Shown here: positions 1-8,773 of the stretch, piece by piece
Layout: every line of letters begins with the position of its first letter
Numbering within the stretch: position 1 is the stretch's first letter
Origin: Trichobilharzia szidati
Taxonomy: Eukaryota > Platyhelminthes > Trematoda > Strigeidida > Schistosomatidae
Length of the DNA: 64,000 nt
Reading direction: 5' to 3'
NCBI GenBank assembly: GCA_944472155.2
Contig: OX235271.1
Span: forward strand, 118,177,329-118,241,328
Translations under genes and position numbers: made by a program
Notes under the pieces: generated by a model
Seen by the model: only the letters and a program-made list of their open reading frames with translations
Told to the model about the DNA's origin: nothing
The model's database searches: none

Positions 1-802
1 TTTTCTTTGGTTTGTGGGAACAATATGATAACTAGTCATTCAATGGAACACATCAAGAAATATAGAAATATTGTCTTCGCATTAACAAAAAAACCCAAGT
101 ATGTTTTGGATGGATTACGAATACTTGGGAAAAAAATAAAGCTTGAAGTCATTCCCCCGTATAACTTTGGTGTGTACGGCATCGAGTCTTATTCTTGATT
201 TATATCCAAATTTGCTAATAATTTAAAATAAGTGATACACTTGTATACTTTTGTCAGCATTTTCATCGTAACATCACAAGTGAATTGTACTCAATGTAGA
301 CTAATAATAGTGACAGTTTATATTTTCTTATAAACGGGTGTTTTCAAGAAATGCAAGCTATTTTTACAGACATGATCAGTTATGTTGTAAGTTACAATCG
401 TGAAGTATTATAAATCAGTATTTTTTATTGGTATAAAGGTATATTTCACAACTGTAATCCAGGTTGCGTTGTGGGGAAAGGTAATGCGTAATTCACGAGG
501 GAATTGTAAGATATGGGACCAATAATGTTTGCAGATCATTTGTCATTGTAAATGGTCAAATATCCACATTCTTCATTCTCATTCAAAAAGTCAAATGGAA
601 GCTAAAATGGTGAGAAAAAGAAGACAAACAACAGCTACGCAGAAGACAGCAAGTGGAGTACTTAGGGAGTGATTAATATGTATATATACATTTATATTCT
701 GTTTAGTAACTATGGTTATTTTGGCGCACTAACTAACTAGTCCCGTGATGCTAACTTTTATATTGTGTGAACTAATATTATTGTCTTGTGTAAAAATGTT
801 TA
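1..802 (-). other. 3' UTR of CR1-like copy A1
   Basis: No gene is seen. The stretch is colinear with 15330-16133, the 3' UTR of copy A2, with scattered substitutions. The short open frame near its left edge also occurs in A2 and lies antisense to the element, so I do not treat it as a gene. The extreme 3' tail lies outside the window. Confidence 0.7.
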
Positions 803-1944
803 TTATGTACTTCCAATAAAAATAAAATTTATAATTGTAGTTTGTTGTGACTGCACGTTTGATGAACTTAAAATATCTATGTAGGGTGAAAAATAGGGTG
901 TACGAGTCAGACGCAGAAGTGAATTGTCATCTTTGAGTAGTCTGGTGACTGAGGAGATGAACACTGGAAGTGTGTTTGCATCACAAACATCAGCTGGTAG
1001 TCTATTCCAAATGACTGAAAACTTATTTAGGAAGAAGTTGTACCGCATGTAAGTCTGACAATGCTCTATATCAGCTAGGTTGCGATGATTTCTAAGATTG
1101 TAACTGATGACAGCAGTAGGTTGAATTATTGGATCGCAGGAGTGCACGAATAGATTAGTTAGCTTGTAGTAAAAAACTAGGTTTGGCTTAAGATTTCTTT
1201 TCCAGAGTGGTTCTAATCTTAGTCTGTCGCAACGTTCATAGTATTCGAGACCACTTTGTAAACCAAGAGTTCTTGAGGTAAATTACCGTTGCACTCCTTC
1301 TAATTTAAGCTTGTCATGTTGTCGCAGTCGGCTAAAAATAAACGGGCAGTATTCTTAAATAGGTCGGACACATGCTTTGTATAATAAAACCCTAGTTTCA
1401 CAACAAAAGAAATTGAGAGTTATGCATCCTAGGAGCCTTCGTGTTTTACGTCTGGCATAATCAGTTTGTCCAGAGAACGTTAAGTTACTACAGTATCTGA
1501 TACCGAGAACTGCGACTGAGTTGAGCTTGGCTAGTTTTCACCGATTTACTTCAAGAGTTAGGCCAAGGCTTCTGTTGCCGATACAAATCCAGCCACATTT
1601 GTCAATGTTAAACTTTAGACAGGATTCAGCACACCATGTTGCGAGACCACTTAGTTCAAGATATATTTTATTTACCATATCGCTTAATTCATGAGCGTAG
1701 CAGGAGTAAACGACTTTGAGGTCGTCAGCACATAGGAATGATTTACCTGAGGTGAAGCAGTTGCAAATGCTGTTAATGTATACTGTAAATAAAAGTGGAC
1801 CTAAGACACTACCTTGCACAACCCCACTTGTGATCTGCCTAGGATAAGAAAATACAGATCCAACCTTGGTTATTTGTACCCTTTTGCTTAGAAACGATTT
1901 TAACCAGTTCAGTAATGGATTGCGAATCCCACATGAATATAGCT
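803..1944 (-). pseudogene. RT C-terminal half of CR1-like copy A1 (broken)
   Basis: Fragments of the reverse transcriptase thumb and C-terminal region are recognisable by comparison with A2. The stretch at 1538-1819 carries the motif region but reads CADDLK where A2 reads YADDLK, so the first residue of the catalytic box is changed. The 803-1147 stretch contains the C-terminal segment ending INFIFIGST. Several frameshifts and stops separate the pieces. Codon phase is lost between 1147 and 1538. The upstream half continues on the other side of the LTR element, from 6885. It cannot encode a working polymerase. Confidence 0.8.
1940..1944. repeat. Target-site duplication, left copy (BEL/Pao insertion)
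   Basis: TAGCT precedes the LTR here and CAGCT follows the other LTR at 6885-6889. The uninterrupted relative A2 reads CAGCT once at 17271-17275. The duplication is therefore 5 bp with one C-to-T change in this copy; 4-6 bp is typical of BEL/Pao integration. Confidence 0.8.
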
Positions 1945-2338
1945 TGTAGGATTATTTTTGTCCTACATATTTAGTCCTTCCTCAATACTGACGATACAGA
2001 GTCTCGGCTTAGCTATAGTTAAAACAGAATAACTTGACTTTAACTTTATCTGTTTCTAAAACATAAAATAAACCATACAATTACACCAAGAAAAATGTAC
2101 AAATCCATTGTCATTACAAAAATAGGACAAAAACGTACCGAACAGTATTGAAGGTACGGACAAAATGAACAGTCAATTAATTACATGTATATACAAGTAA
2201 AGTGACAGACAAAAAAGAACATTCAAGGTCATCACGTGGTGAGAGTTACAATAAATTGACCAATAATCGCGACAAAAAAGGTCACATAATATTGATTGGC
2301 TGTTTATCATATAGTCTATCTCTCTATCGCGATTAACA
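1945..2338 (-). repeat. 3' LTR of the chimeric BEL/Pao-type element
   Basis: 394 bp, TG...CA on either strand, aligned end to end with 6491-6884 with one difference seen (t here, g in the other, in the ACAKATTT stretch about 25 bp from the outer edge). The plus-strand left edge holds a short inverted repeat, TGTAGGA and TCCTACA around a 9-base loop. The chimeric ORF's stop codon (2333-2335) lies just inside this LTR. Confidence 0.92.
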
Positions 2339-5104
2339 CTCCCCGCGAACGATCACCACGTTGACCTTTCGTACGCTTCTTATATCTTGTTCCACTTCTT
2401 GAGTTGAAGTTTTCAAACACAGTGTCTTGACGTGGCCATCTTGGTCATAGTACATCTGCTTAACTATAGCCTTTCGCCAGAGACCTCTCTGTGCGTCAGC
2501 ACTGTTAACTAAGACGAGATCATCAGGTTGTAGGTTGTGCTTTATATCCAACCACTTAGATCTTGTTTGCAGCATCAGAAGATATCCACGTAGCCATTTA
2601 TGCCAGAGCAAATCAGTCAAATATTTTGGAAGTAGTTGACTATAGTGTTGGAAGAAAGCATATCCATACATAGCATTCGCTTTATCTTTGTAATATTGTA
2701 ATTTTCTTAAGAATTCACCAATTGCTGAACGAGCCGCAGTTAAAGGCCTTTTTAGAACTAAGGAAATACACAAATCAGATGCATCGTCCTCACCGACTAC
2801 TTTATGTGTACGTCCCATAGAATCGTCAGCTTCAATCAAAACTTGCAGAATCGCATAATAAGCACAATAATGTGCTTGACACCATGATCCAATGTCATCA
2901 GCATTTTCTGCTGGAGAATAAAACTCCATGGAAGTTACAACTGAAGGAATCATTGACAACCAATTAATATAGACTGCATCTGGGGCATTGCCTTGAGCAC
3001 AGTTGGTATTCAGACCGAACTGCTCCAGAACAAGAGGTAAATCAGACAAATAAATTCCAACGCACTCAGCTTGACACTTGTCTATTGCAGATGAAAGGTT
3101 TGAAAACTTGCTGTCATACGTTCCTCCTGCTTCACACCAACCTTTTACAGGACCTCCATTTATGACATATTCAGTAGTTTTCGTGTGTAAATTTCGTTTT
3201 CCATAACAATCACGCCAAAACAGTTTACCTGAACCATATCCCATCAGTTCATGAAGTCCAACTTGTAATTCAAAGGAACTTTCAGCATGTTCCACGTACA
3301 TTTGTTTGTCTTCATTACGTAGAAATTCTGGTTTAGGATCCTCGAGACGAACACTAAGTACATTATCCAAAGAAACATTTTTAAATCCATCAACTTGTCG
3401 TACATCATCATAGTTAAGAATATTAGTCCCAACAGGAATTCCAGCAGTTGCACACGTAACCACATCCAAACTAGTAAGGTCTGGCTGTAAGAAATTAACT
3501 TTTTCAAATGTAGAAGGCCATGATAAATTTGTTAACAACCTTTCAGCATTATTCACAAGTCGTTGGAATTTTTTAGACACTGATCTATTTACGACAGCGA
3601 CAAATGATTCAAACTTTACACGAACGCCAAAGGGATCACGGTATGACTCTGTAAAACCAATATAGTTCCCAACAACAGGGTTCTTATCTTTAACCCATAA
3701 CCTGAAGGCATCTTTGTGAGTGGCTACTGAGCCAGTAGTGAAGCTTTCAGCATACTGATGCCACATTTCTGATTCGATTTGGTTAAGCGAATGTGCTTTG
3801 AAATCTATATAGCAATCGACTAGTAACTTCATCAGCTCACTATAGTCACCATATTCAAGCTGCAAAGATGTGTCCGAGGGAAGCGAATCTCTTGACTTCT
3901 CACAACGTTGACTTAGAGGGATTTGCAGGTCATGGTAACGTTGGGCTAACTGTCTTTGTTCTTCTTGGATAATAGGAGCGTCGAAATGACTTTCTGCAGC
4001 AAGCGTGTCAGCCTGGACTTTGAATGCATCTATACGTTCACGATGAGTAGCTACATCAGATTCAAGCAAGTTGTGCCGCTTTTGTGCGTTCATCACACCG
4101 TTTAGATCACGAACGACATCCTCTGAGGCTATCTGAGCTTCAACATCATTCAACCATAACTCGACATCTTCTATGTTGCGAGGGTACTGTTGTTGCCTAC
4201 TTGCTTGATCTAAATTTTTCTTCTTGTCTCCCATGGCATTAACGAGATGAGACCAAGTTTCATCCAACTGTTCAATCTTTACTTTTATTTCTAGTGAGTT
4301 GTAGTGGTTTGCATTTAACAAATCCTGACCTGTCTTTTTAATATCTTCGACGCGGGATTGGTTCGCTTGTATTTCTGCCTCAAGACTCTGACGCTTCTGC
4401 ACCTTTGTTTGCAAATTCGTGGAGTCTTTGTAACTTTCATCAAGTGCATTTCTAAGTTTTCCTGATATCCATGACTGCATTTCATCTGCATCTCTATCGA
4501 ACATTTGGTAGCGGTGGGAATCTTCAAGACGCTGACGGCGGTTCTGAGCTTTCTCCTTTAATGCATTTTGCCTATTTTGGAGACCTTCCTGAATCTCATG
4601 AACCTGTGCAGCCGCATAGTGGTTTGACTCGATTAATTTTGCAGCGAATTCATCAAGTTGTCGCATCTTTTCTTCTTGCGCTAAAAGTGACTTTTCGAAG
4701 TCTTCATGTTTCCTTATAAGTGCTTCGACAGAATCGAGTGAGTCTCCCACGTCATTTATTTCTAGGAGGGCCTCTTGCTTACCAATCCAAGATTCCGACT
4801 GTTCAGCGTCGCGGTAAAAATACTGAAGGCCCATACACTGTTCTAGCTGTTCACGTCTTTCCTCACACAACTGCATCAAGGAGGCTCTCTCTCTTTCAAG
4901 GGTGGAAAGTTTAGCAGCTATGTCTTCACTACAGGGATGGCCAACACTTAGTAATGCCTGACCTTCTTGGATGCATGCATCGAAACTGTCAGCTCGAGAA
5001 TTTATCTCAGAGGTGTATTCCTTATGTCTTTCTACTTGGGCTTCAGCACCAGCTACATCCTTTGCCAAATCATCTGCCGATATTAACGTCTTCATGTCAT
5101 TCAT
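2333..5104 (-). CDS. Alpha-spectrin repeats - DPP III domain - BEL/Pao integrase tail fusion
   Basis: 923 codons in the same frame as the two upstream pieces. Residues 1 to about 407 hold about four spectrin repeats (DDLAKDVAGAEA; GDSLDSVEALIRKHEDFEKS). Residues about 411-820 match dipeptidyl peptidase III, a cytosolic zinc exopeptidase removing N-terminal dipeptides: YIGFTESYRDPFG, NYDDVRQVDGFKNVSL and a HELMGYGSGKLF zinc site. The family motif is HELLGH, so the second His ligand is Tyr (residue 623), and the EECRAE ligand motif reads DKCQAE. Activity is therefore unlikely. The N-terminal lobe of DPP III is largely missing. Residues about 822-923 (LLWHKWLRGYLLMLQTRSKW; DDLVLVNSADAQRGLWRKAI) match the BEL/Pao integrase C-terminal domain. 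Confidence 0.88.
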   Translation of the reverse strand: MNDMKTLISADDLAKDVAGAEAQVERHKEYTSEINSRADSFDACIQEGQALLSVGHPCSEDIAAKLSTLERERASLMQLCEERREQLEQCMGLQYFYRDAEQSESWIGKQEALLEINDVGDSLDSVEALIRKHEDFEKSLLAQEEKMRQLDEFAAKLIESNHYAAAQVHEIQEGLQNRQNALKEKAQNRRQRLEDSHRYQMFDRDADEMQSWISGKLRNALDESYKDSTNLQTKVQKRQSLEAEIQANQSRVEDIKKTGQDLLNANHYNSLEIKVKIEQLDETWSHLVNAMGDKKKNLDQASRQQQYPRNIEDVELWLNDVEAQIASEDVVRDLNGVMNAQKRHNLLESDVATHRERIDAFKVQADTLAAESHFDAPIIQEEQRQLAQRYHDLQIPLSQRCEKSRDSLPSDTSLQLEYGDYSELMKLLVDCYIDFKAHSLNQIESEMWHQYAESFTTGSVATHKDAFRLWVKDKNPVVGNYIGFTESYRDPFGVRVKFESFVAVVNRSVSKKFQRLVNNAERLLTNLSWPSTFEKVNFLQPDLTSLDVVTCATAGIPVGTNILNYDDVRQVDGFKNVSLDNVLSVRLEDPKPEFLRNEDKQMYVEHAESSFELQVGLHELMGYGSGKLFWRDCYGKRNLHTKTTEYVINGGPVKGWCEAGGTYDSKFSNLSSAIDKCQAECVGIYLSDLPLVLEQFGLNTNCAQGNAPDAVYINWLSMIPSVVTSMEFYSPAENADDIGSWCQAHYCAYYAILQVLIEADDSMGRTHKVVGEDDASDLCISLVLKRPLTAARSAIGEFLRKLQYYKDKANAMYGYAFFQHYSQLLPKYLTDLLWHKWLRGYLLMLQTRSKWLDIKHNLQPDDLVLVNSADAQRGLWRKAIVKQMYYDQDGHVKTLCLKTSTQEVEQDIRSVRKVNVVIVRGEC
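2339..2346 (-). promoter_or_regulatory. Polypurine tract of the chimeric element
   Basis: On the coding strand GCGGGGAG lies immediately upstream of the 3' LTR start (TGTTAATCG). This is where a plus-strand primer tract belongs in an LTR retrotransposon. It is also translated as the last codons of the chimeric ORF. Confidence 0.6.
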
Positions 5105-5488
5105 TCAGATACTCACGTCTCTCCAGTCAGCCAAAAAGCGATGCATCTTGAATGACTCTTCCAGTTTACCTCTCCTATCTACAGCCTGACTTTTCAGCCT
5201 ATCCCATGCAGTAATTAAGGCGTCATACTTGCCTTGTATAGTGTCTTGCGAATCAGGATGCTTCTGTGCAAGCGCCTTAGCATCATCTCTAAGTTGAACA
5301 ATCTTTTCATCTGTGTCAGTCGAATCCCTTTCTAATGCTTCGTGCTTCATTTGTAAGGCTTGGACTGAGGCAAGATCACGACCACAGTCCTCAATGGATA
5401 AAGGAATGGACTTTTCATTCACCCACGATATAGCTTTATCTGTGTCTCTAAAGAAGCACTGTATCTCATAGGCTTCCAGGAGCTTTTC
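5105..5488 (-). pseudogene. Alpha-spectrin repeat between two in-frame stops
   Basis: In the same frame as its neighbours, translation resumes after the TAA with EKLLEAYEIQCFFRDTDKA, the start of the third spectrin repeat. GRDLASVQALQMKHEALERD is characteristic of alpha-spectrin. The first ATG is at 5422. A TGA at 5105-5107 ends it where spectrin normally has the helix-A Trp (DWRDVSI, stop, MNDMK), so TGG-to-TGA is the simplest explanation. No frame is lost at either stop, so the two nonsense changes are point events on an otherwise well-kept spectrin sequence. Confidence 0.8.
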
Positions 5489-6400
5489 TTATCGTTTTCT
5501 AACCAGATCCTTCAGACGTTCTAGAGCTTCGCGGACCTCTCTGGACTTTTCTATGACTAGGGCATCCTCAGGAAATTCCTCTTTTAGAAGTTCATCTGCC
5601 TTCCGATAGATATCTTCGGCACGACTTTCTTGATACTCGAGATCCTTTGTAAACTCATCAAACCTTTTTTGAAGTGTCTCAACATGTTCCAAATCTTGAC
5701 CAAAATCCTCTGATGTTACGTAAGTCTCTTTTTCACGTATCCAGAAAAGTATCCCGTCGACTTGACTTAAAAACTGGACAAATTTAAGCGTTAGGTTAAT
5801 AAGACTTGATTTTTCTCTGAAAATAGCCATAAGCCTTTCCCACAGGGCATGCAATTCATCAAGACGGTTTTTGATAATCTCTGTTGCGTAGTGTCCCTGA
5901 CCAATCATTTCTTCTCCCGTAGAATCTAGAGCTGAGAGTGTTTCAGCATGAACTGTTACTTCGAACTCAAACTCTTGATGTTTCTGTTTTTTCAGCTGAA
6001 GATTACTGAGTTCTTTAAAATCCTCATTTGTATATGTTTGCAGTTTTTCATTGATCCAACACTCAAGTTCATCGGCATTCCACTTAAAATATTGATATCC
6101 TTTAAGCATGTCCAGAAACTTAGATATGGTTCTGGCGGACTCATCATTAAGAGAAACAGCGACTTTATGGAAAGTAGAAGGTTTGTAAGGCGATTTATTG
6201 TGACAAGAACATTCGCGACTACCTTGTCGTAATCTTTCTAATTCCATTTCTTTCTCCTTTTGGACTATGCGCAATTTCGCTAGCTCCAATTCTATCATAT
6301 AGCGTGATTTATTCTCGTTGCTTTCAGGGAAATCAGCTTCATTACTCCTTTCTAACTGTGGAGTTAACGACGGCATAGTTTCATAACTTTCGTCTGCCAT
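5489..6400 (-). CDS. Gag-like N-terminus fused to alpha-spectrin repeats (first part of the chimeric ORF)
   Basis: 303 codons. Residues 1 to about 98 are acidic then charged and helical, with an EL.LAKLRIVQKEKEMELERL-type stretch resembling BEL/Pao gag N-termini. From about residue 100 (GYQYFKWNADELECWINEKLQ) two spectrin repeats follow, each about 105 residues with the conserved Trp of helix A; the second includes EDFGQDLEHVETLQKRFDEF, typical of non-erythroid alpha-spectrin. The start is the first ATG after the LTR, within the 25-bp array. A TAA at 5489-5491 ends the frame, but spectrin continues in the same frame beyond it. The normal spectrin protein cross-links membrane skeleton actin; a role for this fragment is unknown. 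Confidence 0.85.
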   Translation of the reverse strand: MADESYETMPSLTPQLERSNEADFPESNENKSRYMIELELAKLRIVQKEKEMELERLRQGSRECSCHNKSPYKPSTFHKVAVSLNDESARTISKFLDMLKGYQYFKWNADELECWINEKLQTYTNEDFKELSNLQLKKQKHQEFEFEVTVHAETLSALDSTGEEMIGQGHYATEIIKNRLDELHALWERLMAIFREKSSLINLTLKFVQFLSQVDGILFWIREKETYVTSEDFGQDLEHVETLQKRFDEFTKDLEYQESRAEDIYRKADELLKEEFPEDALVIEKSREVREALERLKDLVRKR

Positions 6401-6490
6401 ACTGTTCGAAACTTTCGTCTGGACTACTGTTCGAAACTTTCGTTTGCAATTACTGTCCGAAACTTTTGTCTGTAATACTGTTCGAAACTT
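6391..6490 (-). repeat. Four tandem 25-bp units between 5' LTR and start codon
   Basis: Plus-strand units start at 6391, 6416, 6441 and 6466, each close to CGTCTGnnnTACTGTTCGAAACTTT. They exactly fill the gap between the LTR edge and the gag start. The unit nearest the gene contains the ATG at 6398-6400, so the leader looks like repeated copies of the translation start region. This is where the primer binding site should be, but no unit starts with the usual TGG, so the primer is unresolved. Confidence 0.85.
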
Positions 6491-6884
6491 TGTAGGATTA
6501 TTTTTGTCCTACAGATTTAGTCCTTCCTCAATACTGACGATACAGAGTCTCGGCTTAGCTATAGTTAAAACAGAATAACTTGACTTTAACTTTATCTGTT
6601 TCTAAAACATAAAATAAACCATACAATTACACCAAGAAAAATGTACAAATCCATTGTCATTACAAAAATAGGACAAAAACGTACCGAACAGTATTGAAGG
6701 TACGGACAAAATGAACAGTCAATTAATTACATGTATATACAAGTAAAGTGACAGACAAAAAAGAACATTCAAGGTCATCACGTGGTGAGAGTTACAATAA
6801 ATTGACCAATAATCGCGACAAAAAAGGTCACATAATATTGATTGGCTGTTTATCATATAGTCTATCTCTCTATCGCGATTAACA
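6491..6884 (-). repeat. 5' LTR of the chimeric BEL/Pao-type element
   Basis: 394 bp, nearly identical to 1945-2338. In element orientation it starts at 6884 and ends at 6491, directly against the 25-bp tandem array. It should hold the promoter and polyadenylation signals, but I do not see a TATA box that I would defend. Confidence 0.92.
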
Positions 6885-6889
6885 CAGCT
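6885..6889. repeat. Target-site duplication, right copy (BEL/Pao insertion)
   Basis: CAGCT immediately follows the LTR end and matches the empty site in A2 at 17271-17275. Downstream sequence continues colinearly with A2. Confidence 0.8.
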
Positions 6890-8773
6890 TCTCAAAGAGA
6901 ATACTGTGAGATACCATGTCAAATTCCCTAGATATATCGAAGTAGAGAACAACAACTAGCTTACGTGCTTCGCGACTACTAGTGATGCAGTTGAAAAAGT
7001 CGAAGTGGCAAGTAACGCAAGACCTATTTCTGAGAAATCCGTGTTGAGTCTTTGTAAGATCTTCCTTCAGTAGATAGTCTGACAATTGATCTTTGACAAC
7101 TTTCTCCATGATTCGCGAGACAACCGGGGTTATAATTATAGGTCTGTAATTGCAGACGTTTGCCTTATCACCGGATTTATAGTGTGTAATTATAAAGCTA
7201 GTTTTTCACTCATAGATATTGAGAACAATTTAAGAAGTAATAGGGGTATATCACACCCACTGTTTTTGAAAATTATAGAAGCAAGGCCATCTGGTCCCGT
7301 ACTAGTGGAAGGTTTCAGGCTTTTAGCTGCTTGTTCTATTAATTGGTTGGTGAACACCATGCTTCCGAGGAAAGAGCTAGTAAGGGGGCCGGTTTCACTA
7401 GGAATGCGCGTTTCTAAACTGAAGTTTGCAAACCACTCACTGAATATTTCACAGATAGTGGCAGGTTCATTGTAGATAACTGTGTCGTGAAGTAAATAGG
7501 GGATATCCCTAGTCGACTGCATTCGTTTTTTAAGAAGTGTTGTTAAGTTATAAACTTTGGAGGTGCTTTCAAGTGCCCTTAACTCTTCGTCGAGGTCCTT
7601 TTGAGAGCGTTGGCGCTTGTCAGACTCAAGAGACTCATGGATTGAGTGCAGTAGTGATATATCCTTAGTTGAATAGTACTGTTTCTTCAACTTCCTTAAC
7701 TTATTGCGGCACGCCCTCGGAATGTATTCAGCTTGGTGTCTACTTAATTTCACTACCTTCTTAGGAGCAACAGTATCTAGACAAAGGATAACATTCCTGT
7801 AAAATAGGGACACTACAGCCTCCAGGGAGTCAGTGGTAAAATATTCATCCCGGTGACAGAGTCGAATGAGTTCTTGGATTAATCCCCAGTCTGTATGTTT
7901 GTAACTACGACATATTATGCTCCCTGAATCCTGTTTGTTTCCTGTATTTAGTGGTGAAAAAGGCAGAGAGCAGAGTACCATTCTATGGTCACTACTGGAA
8001 TATCTGTTGCCAACATAGGTGGGGACTGGAATTGTATTATGACAAAACACAAGGTCCAACATGTTGTCACCACGAGTAGGTGTCTGGACGTTTTGCTGCC
8101 ATCCATAACAATCGATAGTGGCAAGTAATTCGTCGAAGCGTTGGGGGCCGGAACTACTTAACCAATTGACTTCTGGAAGATTGAAGTCATCTGCAATTAT
8201 TTTGTAATTAGTGTTAAACGATGAGGCGTGTACGAATGATTTAGCTAATAAGGCATCAGTTTCTTTGGTTGAGCTTGGTGCTCGATAAACACAGCCTATG
8301 CTAAGCTTGTACTTATCTCCTTGTAAGACAACCCAGAGTGAATCAGGTACCTCGTTCAGTATTTCATCTTCCACCTTACTGACTACGAATGAGTTATGTA
8401 TATATATGAGACATCCTCCACCACGCTTGCAGTCTCTATTTGCACGGTGTACAGTGTAATCATCTATGCCTATATGACCATCAAGTACAGAGTATGAGCA
8501 CCATGATTCAGTAATCATAGCCACAGTAGGCTTGGCGATAAATAATAATGTCCTTAGTTCAGATATCTTATTGATAAAGGAACGTGCATTAATTAGTAAT
8601 ATGGTGGATAAGTCCCGGGATGCTACAAACTGCCTTAAGATATCACCGTATCCTAATTCTGTTTGTGCGTCAGCAACGCAAGAGTTTATGAATGATAGGG
8701 GAGTCGGACTGGGTGTCTGTACATCGGGGTTAGAGTGCAATGAGGTGGTCCTAGGTGCCATGGGTCGTACCAG
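6885..8773 (-). pseudogene. Endonuclease and N-terminal RT of CR1-like copy A1 (broken)
   Basis: The frame at 7190-8773 encodes an APE-type endonuclease with the expected landmarks: a TESWCS strand, the metal-binding IADDFNLPEVNW segment and the SSDHRMVL catalytic box, followed by the start of the reverse transcriptase. The frame runs upstream to an ATG at 8836, but 8774-8836 belongs to the neighbouring A3 fragment, so that start is not native. A deletion of about 20 bp near 7214, compared with A2, throws the RT out of frame. RT continues at 6885-7189, for example the QHGFLRNRSCVTCHFDFF segment, then is cut by the LTR element. Confidence 0.85.

Larger units (their letters stand above)
1945..6884 (-). 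mobile_element. Chimeric BEL/Pao-type LTR element carrying alpha-spectrin and DPP III cargo
   Basis: Two 394-bp direct repeats with TG...CA ends bound a 4,940-bp element flanked by a 5-bp target duplication, so it is a genuine integrated LTR retrotransposon. The single interior reading frame (6400 to 2333) has gag-like and integrase-tail ends, but RT, RNase H, protease and the integrase core are absent. In their place are alpha-spectrin repeats and a dipeptidyl peptidase III domain, both without introns, pointing to capture from mRNAs. A purine tract abuts the 3' LTR and a 4 x 25-bp array abuts the 5' LTR. It would need polymerase and integrase in trans. BEL/Pao membership rests on the integrase tail, the gag-like N-terminus and the 5-bp duplication. 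Confidence 0.9.
1..8773 (-). mobile_element. CR1-like non-LTR retrotransposon copy A1, 5'-truncated and split
   Basis: This minus-strand copy matches the second copy at 15100-20643 through its 3' UTR (1-802), RT and endonuclease regions. It begins beyond the left edge and stops matching at 8773, where unrelated A3 sequence starts, so it lacks ORF1. A BEL/Pao-type element sits inside it at 1945-6884. It also has a deletion of about 20 bp near 7214 relative to A2, plus several frameshifts and stops. CR1-type elements move by target-primed reverse transcription and are commonly 5'-truncated, which fits. Confidence 0.85.

Noticed and set aside
7..198. Small plus-strand ORF repeated at 15308-15526.
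   Set aside because: Both lie antisense in the 3' UTR of CR1-like family A; conservation follows from element copying.
2333..6400. A resident host spectrin gene.
   Set aside because: No introns, flanked exactly by LTRs and a target duplication, and fused to gag-like, DPP III and integrase segments.
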